A stretch of 64,000 nt of DNA from Hirsutella rhossiliensis. Its lineage: Eukaryota; Ascomycota; Sordariomycetes; Hypocreales; Ophiocordycipitaceae. The position numbers and the translations under genes were made by a program. Where the stretch lies: assembly GCF_020360975.1 (NCBI RefSeq), contig NW_025408673.1, positions 1,798,001 to 1,862,000 of the forward strand, written 5' to 3'. Under the pieces are notes generated by a model, which was not told the origin of the DNA, made no database searches, and saw only the letters and a list, made by a program, of their open reading frames with translations. Shown here piece after piece: positions 19,967 through 30,260 of the stretch; the stretch's first letter is position 1; each line of letters starts with the position of its first letter.

Positions 19967-21976
19967 ATGGCATTAGATTCAGATATTCAGTCTATCCTAG
20001 AGATAAACTCGAGCAGTCGGCCTGTCATCGAATACTTGCACAACAAAAATTTCGCTGTCTCAAACGAGACGCTGAGCTATGCCAGCGACCTTTTTCATCA
20101 TAAATCCACGGCCCCTGGCTCCGGTGACGGCAATAGCTTGAGGGACGTTACCCCTGCCCCTTCGAGCCTCGCTCCTGGTTTTCTACGGATCAGCGCGGAT
20201 CCCCGGCGCCGCCCAAAAGACGCAAATAGGGGTTGGGTATTTGGCAGCAACCCCCAGGTTTCCGACATCCTTCTAGCCTACAACAATAAGCACGGGGTCA
20301 GTGGCTCGCAATTCGCCATCAGGATGCAAAAAGAACCCGGCATATTCATTGTGTTAAATCTCAGTCGGCATGGGACATTGACGAGAGCTGTCGATTCTTC
20401 TACCGATCCTGGCTTCACCCGCGTCAAGTCTCAGAGAGCCTTTGGCACTTATGCGGGCGTTAGTGAAATGACGATCCAACTGGGTGAGCTGACGGTCAAG
20501 CTATCCTGCCCCGACTATTCGAGTTACCGTTACGGTTTTGAAGACCATTGGTCTAAGCTCTACGCCGAGCTCTCGGCGCAAGTCCCGACCCTCAACAACT
20601 TGGCCTTAAGCGCCGGTCCGAGTTCTACGCACAATTCGATAGAGTACTACCTCAACGGCAGAATCGGAGACGGAGATGGTGGCTGTGTATACCGCGCAGT
20701 TAATCGGGTTACGGGAGATGTTTACGCGGTAAAACGATACTGGAGCAGCAAAGATGTGAGGAAAGAGGTTGCCCTACTTTCGCGGATTCAACATGTAAGA
20801 ACCCGACGGGCTATTTGGCAAACGGAAAAGCTGACCATCTCTTAGGAACACATTGTTGAGTTTCACTCTTACAGCGAAGCAACAAATGAGCTCGTCTTGG
20901 AATACGTTTGCGGCCTGACCCTTCGCATGGAACATGCAAAAATGCGATTCAACATGCTTGAGCTGAAGCTCTTTTCGAAGCAAGCTCTTGACGCCCTGTC
21001 GTACTTGCATGAGAAGCGTATAACTCATCGAGATCTTAAGTTAGACAACGTCGTCGTGCAGAGGCGGACCCCATTGCATATCAAAATCATCGATTTCAAT
21101 GTGGCGTCAGACCTCGAGCAGATGAAAACTTACGTTGGAACGCGTCGTTATATTGCGCCTGAGGTCATCAACAATCGTAGCACCTATGACAACAAAGCTG
21201 ATTTATGGTCGTTGGGCATTATGGATATGGAGCTCTTTTGTGGATTGCCACTGTCGGAGAACGACCACGACCCTGGCGCGCTTCGCTTTCACCTATATTT
21301 TAAGGGCAAGGGGTATAACGGTGCCGTTTCTTTTATCAACCACCTCCTTTGCGAAAAGCCCGTCTTTCGACCTACTGCCAAACAAGCGCTTTGCCTCGAA
21401 TTCCTTGACATACAAGAAGGCGATGCTATCACTGCCCTACCACCTTTGGACACAAGCAACGAGGAATCGTCCTCGAACATCAGCAGTAAGGAGCCACACT
21501 TTGACATTATCGTCAGAGATATGCCTAAGACATTGCCGTGGGGAATGCCACGTCCTTTAGACGCCAACGCCACCTGTACAGCGAACAGCTCCTTAGATCC
21601 CACGATTTCAAGACACCGAAAGAGGACGCGAGGAGATGAAGACGCAACTGAAGGTACTGGTAGTGCACCCGTTCGCTCCAGATATGGTGCCAGCCGCGGC
21701 GTCATGACAATCTCTAGCATTTTGAGGTCGGAGCTGTGGGTTTCCACATTGTCAGAGCCGCTGAGAGAGGAAAAAGAAGCAAGTAGACGGTCGACGAGTT
21801 GCCACGTAGGGGATATCATCGATGCATCGAGCGCGAATGACGATTTTTCTCGGATACCCGAACTCTCCGTACCTGATCCATCCATTGCGTTTGACACACC
21901 GAGCAAGGCCGGAACGTCTGACGCAGATAGCTTGTCTGAACCGGCTCATACGCACGAGGCCGCCGAGCTTGTTTAG
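19967..21976 (+). CDS. FHA domain-protein kinase fusion (join 19967-20794, 20846-21976)
   Basis: The 652-residue protein is encoded in two exons. The 51-bp intron 20795-20845 has GTAAGA, a CTGAC branch site and TTAG, and splicing joins RIQH to EHIVEFHSY exactly at a kinase motif. The start is ATG 19967; an in-frame TTG upstream is not credible. Residues 89-175 resemble an FHA fold (WVFGSNP, VSGSQFAI, SRHGT), but the phosphothreonine-contacting Arg of GR and the Asn of NGT, as in Rad53 FHA1, are replaced by Ser and His. Residues 227-465 form a Ser/Thr kinase: glycine loop GDGDGG, Lys256, Glu267, HRDLKLDN (337-344), APE (380-382), D395 and R451. The metal-binding DFG reads DFN (359-361). The Ser-rich tail (470-652) has no domain I recognise. 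The layout resembles Rad53/Chk2-type kinases, but an expanded fungal FHA-kinase family of unknown role is at least as likely. Location is probably nuclear or cytosolic; there is no signal peptide. Confidence 0.85.
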
Positions 21977-23006
21977 ATTTCGCGCTTGAGATCGAGATCG
22001 TTGCGATTTGAGGAGGGTCTAACATACTTGGTGTACCGCCGCTAGAGGATGTCGATGCGCACGAAAGACTAACGACTGAATACCAGCCAAATTTGTGCTG
22101 CTGCACGTCTTAGTGGAGTGCGTCGTCGTAACTATCTAGACAGGATTAGGATGCAGAGTGATATCGATGTCGTACGCCGGGCCTCCCGGGTTCTATTTCG
22201 AGACGGCGTCTTCCTCTGCCAATTCTGCAACCAGACATCATAGTCAAAGATCTATTTTCTCAAGCACCATTACTTATTCCTGACAAATAAATAAACTATC
22301 TCCTCAAGAAGCAAAAAGCCGATGAGACTTTCTAGGATATTTATGTTTTAAAGGAGGCTATATGGCGATGTCTTATGGGGTCACTTGGTCCTCTTTCATG
22401 CAGAGAAACTCGATATCAACGTGACTAATATTCTTAAACTAAAGGATAACGTCACAAGCCCGTGGGAGTTCTTCCGGCACCATGCTAATATGAAAAAGCG
22501 TTCGATAGTAGGAGGGAAGGCGTTGGAGCGGGGGACGTATGTAGCTGCTGATCACGCTCGACAATTTAGTGACTGATTTAATCACCATACCAAGGGTCCC
22601 GCGAGTATAGGGTATTATGACCTCGGGGTGTGGTTGAAAGTCTACCTAGAGAGTGTTGCGACAAAGAAAGATCAAGGAGCTCAGGTACTATAGGGACCGT
22701 GTCGAAATCAGGAAATGAGCGTCTGCAGCCGTACTGCTCCCTGCATAACACGTAAGTTACGCACTGCCTCCTATCCAGCCATCGGGTTTTGTGTTCTTTT
22801 GACGCAGGGGAATTTTATGCCGGGCACCTTAGAGAACTCGGAAATTATCACAAAAGCTACGGATAGTCAAAGTTGCGTCATGCATTTTAAGACTCTTTAG
22901 CGTGATAAGCATTTACGGAGTGCGGCCGGGTCGCGGCACAGGCACCGATGGGCAGGGGCTTGCATGAAAGAGTGCTTTTGTCTGACCTGCAGATGACTTT
23001 GTTTTG
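21977..23006. other. Kinase 3' flank, no confident gene
   Basis: AATAAATAAA at about 22286-22295 could be the polyadenylation signal of the kinase. Composition is near 50% GC with normal CA/TG content. A 61-codon ORF with an ATG at 22715-22900 and a fragment at 22349-22576 are present, but neither has recognisable motifs. Confidence 0.4.
22349..22576 (+). pseudogene. Possible exon remnant
   Basis: A 75-codon open stretch without an early ATG reads RRLYGDVLWGHLVLF and later WEFFRHHANMKKRS. Residue usage looks protein-like, but I do not recognise a family and see no partner exons. It could be chance. Confidence 0.2.
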
Positions 23007-23146
23007 GTGAGTTTGCGAAGGCGAGTTTGCGAAGGTGAGATTGCGAAGGCGAGATTGCGAAGGCGAGTTTGCGAAGGTGAGATTGCGAAGGCGAGATTGC
23101 GAAGGCGAGTTTGCGAAGGTGAGATTGCGAAGGCGAGTTTGCGAAG
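23007..23146 (+). repeat. 14-bp minisatellite, ten units, with 42-bp higher-order period
   Basis: Ten exact-length units follow the consensus GYGAGWTTGCGAAG. Variants at positions 2 and 6 recur in the order A-B-C (GTGAGATT, GCGAGATT, GCGAGTTT) in units 3-5 and 6-8, so a 42-bp block has been duplicated. Because 14 is not a multiple of 3 but 42 is, the array is open in several frames, which creates chance ORFs on both strands. No promoter or ATG supports translation. Confidence 0.95.
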
Positions 23147-23498
23147 GCGACTTTCCTAATCGACCCCCTTTAATCACCCTGTGCGCCGTTTTTATTCTCC
23201 CTGTGCAGTCAAGAGCTCTAATTAGCTCCTTAAAGCTAGTGACCTTATACACCACGTTAATTGCCAGGACTTAAAAGTACCGACTGCCCTAAATAGACCC
23301 ACTTATTCTATACATAGTACTCTATTAAGAGGACATTTATCTACCTTGGTTATATTTCTAAAAGAATTTTTATAAGCTTTTAACCTGACTTATCTACTCT
23401 TTAAAATGCTATATTTATTTTAAAAACCCTACGGTCTTATGCATCGTGAATTTCGGTAGCGTATTCTAGCTATAAGGCAGTAAGACTGTCAAGATGCG

Positions 23499-23539
23499 AA
23501 CGTAAGGACAAAATCGTCATTAGTACTTGTCCTTACGTT
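23499..23539. repeat. Perfect 13-bp inverted repeat, 15-bp loop
   Basis: AACGTAAGGACAA at 23499-23511 pairs with TTGTCCTTACGTT at 23527-23539 without mismatch. There is no T-run after it, so a terminator role is not suggested. It could be a protein-binding palindrome or a remnant of a small transposon. Confidence 0.7.
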
Positions 23540-23624
23540 AGCGCACTAAGAATTTAGTATGGTGCATTTTATATATAGGGGGAATAAAAATTGGCGCACA
23601 GGATGATTAAAAGGGGTCGTCGAG

Positions 23625-23830
23625 GAGGAGCAAGCAGGTCGCTTGCAAGGCTCTTGTCCAGTCAGAGCGCGGCTCAATATGCGGTACTTGTTTTACTACA
23701 CAATTATATTGGAGATTCCAGCAAATTTCCTACGCACTAATCGCCACCCGTTTATTCCTTCTTTCTCTATCTTTAATCCGCTTTGCAATGAGCATCTACG
23801 ACTGTAGAGGCCGCGACCTGCCTGCTCCTC
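23625..23830. repeat. 206-bp segment bounded by 18-bp inverted repeats (17/18)
   Basis: GAGGAGCAAGCAGGTCGC at 23625-23642 is the inverse of GCGACCTGCCTGCTCCTC at 23813-23830, with one mismatch. The size fits a MITE, but I see no clear target duplication and no second copy in the window. Confidence 0.5.
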
Positions 23831-24340
23831 CATGACTTCCAAAGGGATGCGGGGTTGGTCCACCTCGTTTAACCGGAGACGGCCCGGCCTGTCGACACTG
23901 TATTTGGCTTTCAGTTTGGGTTAGTCTCTATGTGCCCAGTTTTAGCCAAGCCTGCGTGTCACATGCTTTCCCGACGGTTGACGTGGCATCTTCGCGAACG
24001 TTGGAGCCCAACGCCTTAGGCAGTAGATTTCAAACTTCTTACTTATCGTTTGATGTTTACCATCCCATATTTACACTTTACATCGATAGCCATCTCATCT
24101 AAGCTCTACAGCCCTGCTAGTGGTGAGTGCTGAAACTGCGTCATCTTCGTCTAAGCAGACGATACTGGTGGAAAATACGAAGCCAACGGTCGGCAATTTC
24201 GCGCCACTGCACGTTGCCGTAGCACGTCTGCCCACATGGTAAGTGCCTCGACCTCAAGCGACGTCCTGGCTAAGTAGTTTTTAGGATTTCAATCCAGAGC
24301 CCCTCGACCCTAATACAGACTTCAGCGGTTTAAAACCAAC

Positions 24341-27056
24341 ACCTAGTCGGATATATATTAAGGTATCTTATTTATTCCTTAATTTTAATAACTTTAGCTT
24401 CTATAGGGCACCTTCTATTTATTCTATAGATATAACCGATAACTTCGGTTGCTTACTAGTAGAATTTTAATTTAGCCCCTATAATCGTATAACTAGAGAG
24501 TTCGACGTTAACTAGGACTTTATCGAGGTTAATAAGGTATTTAAAGATAAATCTCCTTACTCCTAGCGCTACCTCTTTATTATTATACGTTATATCGGGC
24601 CCCTTAATACCTATATTATCGAGGAAATTCCTATAGATATTTAGTATAAGGTCTTATAGGATTCTTTATATTATCCTTATAAATTAGCCGACTAAGTTCG
24701 TAGCCCCTTAAGGGAGTATATATATACGTAAGAGGCTAATAGGTATCGCGAATATCGTTAAGTTATAGCTTCTAATATTAAAAGGGATCTAATTATAGCT
24801 TAAAAAAAGGTCTAAGAGGGAAAGGATCTTATATATTAAGAAGTAGTTGCTAAACTCGTCTATATTCGGCGGTAGGTTCGTATCTCTTATTATAACGGTA
24901 TTTATATATATAGCGGAATTAATTAGGCGTAGTCCTCTATCTTTCTTTACTACTAGGAAAAAAGGGTTCCTATAGGGCCCGTGCCCTTCTTTAAGGACTC
25001 TTATTTCTAGTCTAATTTTAAGGATATCGATAACTTTCTACTCTATCGCTTTTAGGATCGGGATTAAGGCTACTTACTATGCCTTATATTTTATTATCTT
25101 AATAACCTATAGTAGGGCTATAGCTAGGTCGACTTTACCTCTTTTTATAAAGTCCTAGGATAACGCTACTTCCTTATTAAATAGAATACTATCGAAGATC
25201 CGGATTTCTACTTCTATAAGAAAGCCTTTAAATTATTTATAGATTGCTTTAAGTCTTTCTTACGTTAGCCGCTTTCCTTTCTATATACTTAAGAATTTTC
25301 CTATTAAGTATTCTAGGTAGGGTCTAGGCTATATCTTATCTTTAACGGTATTCTATTTAGTCTTCTTTTAGTTAGGGTCCCCTTTTAGCGTTAAGCCGTC
25401 TAATAAAGTATCGTTAATAGGGTTAATCTTATTTACTTTTCTTTTAAAGAGAGTATTAACTCTTAGATTATATAATCTAATAGGTTATTTCCTCCCTATC
25501 TTAACTTTAACCTTCTAGATCTTTCGGAACTTCTTTCTAGCTTTAATAATATTTTTCTTAAATTCTCCTATAGCCTCTATAACTATAACTTTAATAATCT
25601 CTTTTACTATCTTAGATCTAATAGCTAGAATCGCCTTATCTCCTTTATCTATAATTAATTACTATTATATTAGTACTATTAAGGGCTCGTTTACGCTAGC
25701 GTAGGCTAGGTTAAGGACTTAGTTAGCACCCCTTCTATAACTAAGGATCTTACCTCCCGGTAAGAGAATCTCGGCCGTTAGGGTATCCGTAAGGGTTTCT
25801 CTCTATAATTATTAGGTAGCTCCTAGGTTATCTTCTTTAACTTTTATTACTAAAGCCTAAAAAAAATTTCTTAGGAGCTAGGTAGCTGTTTCCTATATAG
25901 CCTCCTTAAGCTTTAGTCTTTCGTATACGTCTTTATTAACTATTAAGGTCGTAGCCTAAAAGGATTTTACTATATTAACCTCGTCTAGAAGCTCCTATTT
26001 AATAGCTCCTACTACTAGCGTAACTACCTAGATAGTGCCGATCTAATATTTAACCTATATATCCCCGTTCCTTAAGGAATAATTAAATAATATACGCGCG
26101 GCTCTAATAAATAATATACCTAGGATAAAGGGGACTAAGACTCTATCTAGCGTAATATAAAGATAGATTAGTATCTAGGCTATGCCTAAATAGAGATTAG
26201 TCTCTACCTCCTTAACTATATCTATAAGGGACCCGGTATACGCTATTATTAATACTCTTATTAATAGGATTTTAAGCTTATATACGTTTATATATCTTTT
26301 AGTAATAAGGTTTCCTTTAAACTTAGTATCGATTAAGGCGCTTAGAACTTTAGCTTTCTAGCTACCGAGTTATACTTAAATATAAGGTAGGTCTTATATA
26401 TACTTAAGCGAGCGGAAAGGTATAAGGACCGTGTTTATACGTATTATAGGAATCGCTATAAGGTCCTCTAAAGTTATCTCCTAGTATCTTATCGAGAGTA
26501 CTACTTCCTATATAATAAATTTATCTTTCTTTAGTCTTATTACCTTTAAAGTTTATTAATTAAATAGTCCTTAGGCTAGTTACGTTACGCTAATTATATT
26601 AGTTATAAACCTAACTTCCTTTAGTGCTTATTAGACTTCGAGGTACTTATAATCCGATTCTTTATAAGTAAGGTAAGTAAGCTTAATCGGTTCGACTTAG
26701 TATTCTTTGTCTTATTCTTTAACTTATACTAAAGCTACCGCGAGTTTTCCTTATAGATATTTAAGGAGGAGTAAACTACTCTCTATATTATCTTCGGCTA
26801 CTTTTATAACCGTTATCGTAGCTCTATAAGGTCTTATATTACTCTTTGCTTTCTCTAAGGTCTAGAATTTAGTGTTTTCTATACCTTAGGCTATATCTAT
26901 ATATCTTATACTAAGTCTCTCGCTTAGTTAAGGAATAAAGTTAATTAGGTAATTTAAAGGGATTAGGATCCTTTTATATATAATTTCTCTAATAATTTTA
27001 TCTATAAGTTTATCGAACTTCTTATTTAGATCTACTCTATATCTATAGTTATAAGG
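24341..27056 (-). pseudogene. E1 protease-RT remnant
   Basis: RT motifs read GTGPI, then VGQFIRIIQRIL, and the catalytic box FLDN at 24615-24626 followed by IGIKGPDI. This is the F-V/L-D-D-I-G-V-K-G-P type seen in a distinct fungal Ty3/gypsy group. Palm and thumb (..VALGVRRFIFKYL..LDKVL..) follow to about 24350. Protease-like sequence should lie in 25500-27000 but is too damaged to place. Frames carry the usual RIP stops. Confidence 0.7.
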
Positions 27057-27061
27057 AACAG

Positions 27062-27616
27062 TGTTCCTACTATAAATAAAGCAGCTATAATATACTCTCC
27101 TAATTATATAAGCTAATAAGTAGTATATTAATTATAGCTAAAACCTTATCCTATAAAGCAAGAATCGCTTGTTATTTTACATGTTATTATGTATTAAACG
27201 GGTTGCCGGTTATCGTATAATTAGGAATCGAAGGAATAGAGCTAGCTTAGAATGCTAGCTAAGACCTCTTAAGAATACTAGCACGACCAACCTCCTTTAA
27301 ACACGAATATTAGTAGAACTAAGACACTTCTAGATTTACTCGAGATATCACGGAATTTCCCAGTCTTAGGGCTATACGGCAGCCTAAATCTAGTCCCGAA
27401 AGGTTCTTCCGTTCAGCTATAATTATCTATATAAGACAGCATGTCCGCTAGTAGATAGATAGAGAATTATTAACTTTAACACCTCTTCTATATACTAATA
27501 TACTACTAATAAATTCCGTTAAAATTCCTACCTTATACTCCTTCTTCCCCTCTATTACGTAGTCTTATATGATTCCTTAATTTCCTAAAATTCCGCTTTT
27601 GCTTATATACCTTAAG
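27062..27616 (+). mobile_element. Solo LTR of copia family F (555 bp) in E1
   Basis: It begins TGTTCCTACTATAAATAAAG and is the reverse complement of the F 5' LTR at 33094-33648, with the same 555-bp length. The candidate duplication is AACAG on the left (27057-27061) and AATAG on the right (27617-27621), which differ by one RIP-type C-to-T change. CA and TG are partly retained, so RIP is lighter here than in E1. Confidence 0.8.
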
Positions 27617-27621
27617 AATAG

Positions 27622-29830
27622 TATATAAGGATAATCTTTAAGCTAGTTTTTACTATTCTTATTATCTCGATTTCCTCTACGTCCTCTTTAACTCTTTATC
27701 TTTTCCCCTTATAGGCATTAATCCTTATTATAGTTATATAAATTATCTAATTATATATATCGCTTTATTATATATTATCTATAATTATAATAACTAATAT
27801 TCTTTATACTTCTTTTCTTATATCGCTTACTTTTAGATTCCTTAGCTTCTACTTATACGGGCTTCTATATCTCTAGAACTAGTCTAGGAAACCGGATTCT
27901 CTTTTACTAGTAGCCTAATTTAGGTAAGATAGTATAACTATAGCTTTAACCTATTTTATAAGTAGTAATATAAAGGAGTCTAGCTATATATCTACCTAGT
28001 ATATAATAAGCCTTTAAATATATATACCTATTTAAGAAAACCTATTAATAAGTACTAAGGGAATTACGCTTCCGTTATCTTTTCTTTTAAGGTAAAAAGT
28101 CCCGTTTACTACTTTATATATTATAAATCCGATCTTATAGTCCTAAGAGTATACCTCGTACTTATCGGGGTAATATCCTTCTTTACCGTAATAAAAGTAT
28201 CTCCTAGGCTAGTTAAAAGTATTAACCTAAAACTATATATATTAATTAGAAAGGTAGTAAAATCTAATAGTATTTACGCTACCTCCTTATCTACGACTTA
28301 AAGAGTAGCCTTTACTACTAACGCGTCTCTATTCCCTATTAAGCTAGTTAAACATCTACTTTTACTAGTAAGTAAGGTTAATCTTTATATCTTTAAAGGC
28401 TATTATTAGGTCTAAGATCTCCTTTACGGGCTATCTAGGTTTCTTATTTATTTTCTTTAGCTCTTTAAGAAGTTTTTCTTCGCCCTTATTAGATTTAGCT
28501 TCCTTTATTACTTCGTTAATTTCCCCGAAGAGCTAGTCTTTCTTTAGGTTCTTAAGCTTTTAATTATAGACTTTAGATACTATATCTTATCGCTTAACGT
28601 CCTAGTAAGGTACTAAGTAGTTATTAATTATATAGATAAGGCTTTTATATAAGAGTTTCGAGATAACTTTAGATATCTTCCTATTTCTCTTTATAACGTT
28701 AATAATAAGCTCCTTTAGTATTATATAGTAAATAAAGTATAACTAGACTATAGATTCTTCCTAGCCGTTAAGTTATACTTTACGCTATAGGTATAAGTAG
28801 AGACTAAGCTATTCCGTAACTTCTATAATAGTCTTAGGCTTTTTAGTATTATAATAGTCTAAGCGGTCGTTAGTAGTTTCTAGTTATTTAATATTATATA
28901 TATAGTAATATTAAAGGAGTCTCTTCTTTACTTCTTCTTAGGTAAGTCCGTCTATAAGAATTTTAATAGTAGGGGCTTATATAGAGTAGATATAGACTTC
29001 GAGCTAGTCTATTTTATCCTTATTATAGATACGGTTAACGTATATCTCTTATTCGAACTTCTTAAGGAATTTAGTTACGTTTTTACTATTAAATTTACTA
29101 ATAGGTAGGAGTCGTAGTTAGTAGAGTCTTCTTATAAGGTTATCCTAGCTTCTAGCGAGTATATCTCTAAGTCTATTAGCAATCTTATTAATATCTACCT
29201 TAATTTTCTTTATATCGCTAATAGTAGGATTAAATAATCCCTTTTAACGGCTAGCGTTTCTAGATATAGTATACCTATAGATTATAAGGTTACGAAATTT
29301 AGAGTTAGAGTTTTCGGAGTTAGAGGATATCTTATTATAACTATCTTATTACTTACTTTCTTATCTATTAGCGGGAGGTAAGCGTTCTCTATAAGCTACT
29401 ATATAGAGGAGAGCTAAGGTTAAGGTTATTAAGGTATCCCTTATTAGTACCTATATTAGCATTATTAGTATATATATAAGTAAGAGGTCTTAGTAAGGTT
29501 CTAGAATAGTTTAGATTACGCTATCGTCGTTATTTATATTTTTTAAAGTATTATATAAGGATCGTGGTTTCTTAACCGAGTCGCTAGTATTAGGGGTCGT
29601 AGGGCTAATAATAAGAGCTTAGGGTTTTTTAGTATTAGCTTATTGCTTTTCCTTTACTACTAGCGAAGGTATTATTTAATTATTTATTTCCTAGTAAGTC
29701 TATCGCCTTATTAGGTCCCTAACTCTAGCTATTAAGGTAGTTACTACTTTAATTATTAAATCCCTAGATTTTATTTTTTCTAAATAGTACCGTCGTCCTC
29801 TAGGTATTCTCGGCTTCGTAAAGCTACTCG
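27622..29830 (-). pseudogene. E1 gag remnant
   Basis: Near 28900-29150 the minus strand reads KNVTKFLKKFE, then DKIDxLEVYI and a TIKILIDGLTxEEVKKRLL block. This is Gag-like for fungal gypsy elements. Stops and Cys/His losses are throughout. The 29300-29830 part holds a Ser/Pro-rich stretch I cannot assign more closely. Confidence 0.6.
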
Positions 29831-29839
29831 TCGCTATAT

Positions 29840-30260
29840 AAATAGAATAGAACAACGAGTTTACGCCCTAGAGACTAGTTTTAATAGGGACGAGGGCATA
29901 TACCTAAAGCACGTATAGTACGTAGCTAAGGATTAGTAGAGCAATTAACTACGTAATTATCTAATTATTTAGCCTATATATAGCTTTAAGGGCCTTAGGT
30001 TATAAATATAAGTCTTAGAGATTTCTTTACTCTATATATCTTCGTCTCTACTAGAGTTACGTAACTAGCGGTATCTACTTTAAAGGGGAAAAAACAAAAA
30101 TTTAAATTAACTATAATTAAGGAAGATACTTAATTAGATAATCGAGGTCTTTATAACGCCTTTAAGTATACTTAGAAGTAAGTTAGAAGGGGAGTGCTAG
30201 GGGTCTATCCCCCCTTAACGGGCTAATATCTATAAGGGTGCGATCTTACCCGTTAAACTA
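29840..30260 (-). repeat. E1 5' LTR (left end approximate)
   Basis: Minus-strand reading starts TAGTTTAACGGGTAAGATCG at 30260 and matches E2 from 55508 onward. The inner end cannot be fixed because the 3' LTRs of both copies are missing; the value given marks where clear LTR-like sequence fades. Confidence 0.55.

Larger units (their letters stand above)
23147..24340. other. Non-coding flank between the island and RIP-altered DNA
   Basis: This region is moderately AT-rich, but CA and TG are still present, so it is not saturated by RIP. I find no credible ORF. Two inverted-repeat pairs lie in it (23499-23539 and 23625-23830). The boundary with E1 near 24340 is abrupt. Confidence 0.5.
24341..30260 (-). 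mobile_element. Element E1: RIP-damaged Ty3/gypsy element, truncated after RT, split by an F solo LTR
   Basis: Reading on the minus strand gives the 5' LTR (to 30260), gag, then protease and RT. The element ends abruptly at about 24340, with no RNase H, integrase or 3' LTR. An LTR of family F (27062-27616) sits between gag and pol. E1 begins inside the RT of F. E2 (55508-56162) is a second, plus-strand copy of its LTR and gag start. Confidence 0.75.

Noticed and set aside
19843..20103. 86-codon ORF overlapping the kinase start
   Set aside because: It begins with GTG, not ATG. Its ATG-initiated part (19906) is at most an upstream ORF.
21816..22106. 96-codon minus-strand ORF over the kinase 3' end
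   Set aside because: Antisense to a well supported coding exon and without motifs.
22887..23274. ORFs on both strands through the minisatellite
   Set aside because: Open only because the 42-bp period is divisible by 3; no start or promoter support.
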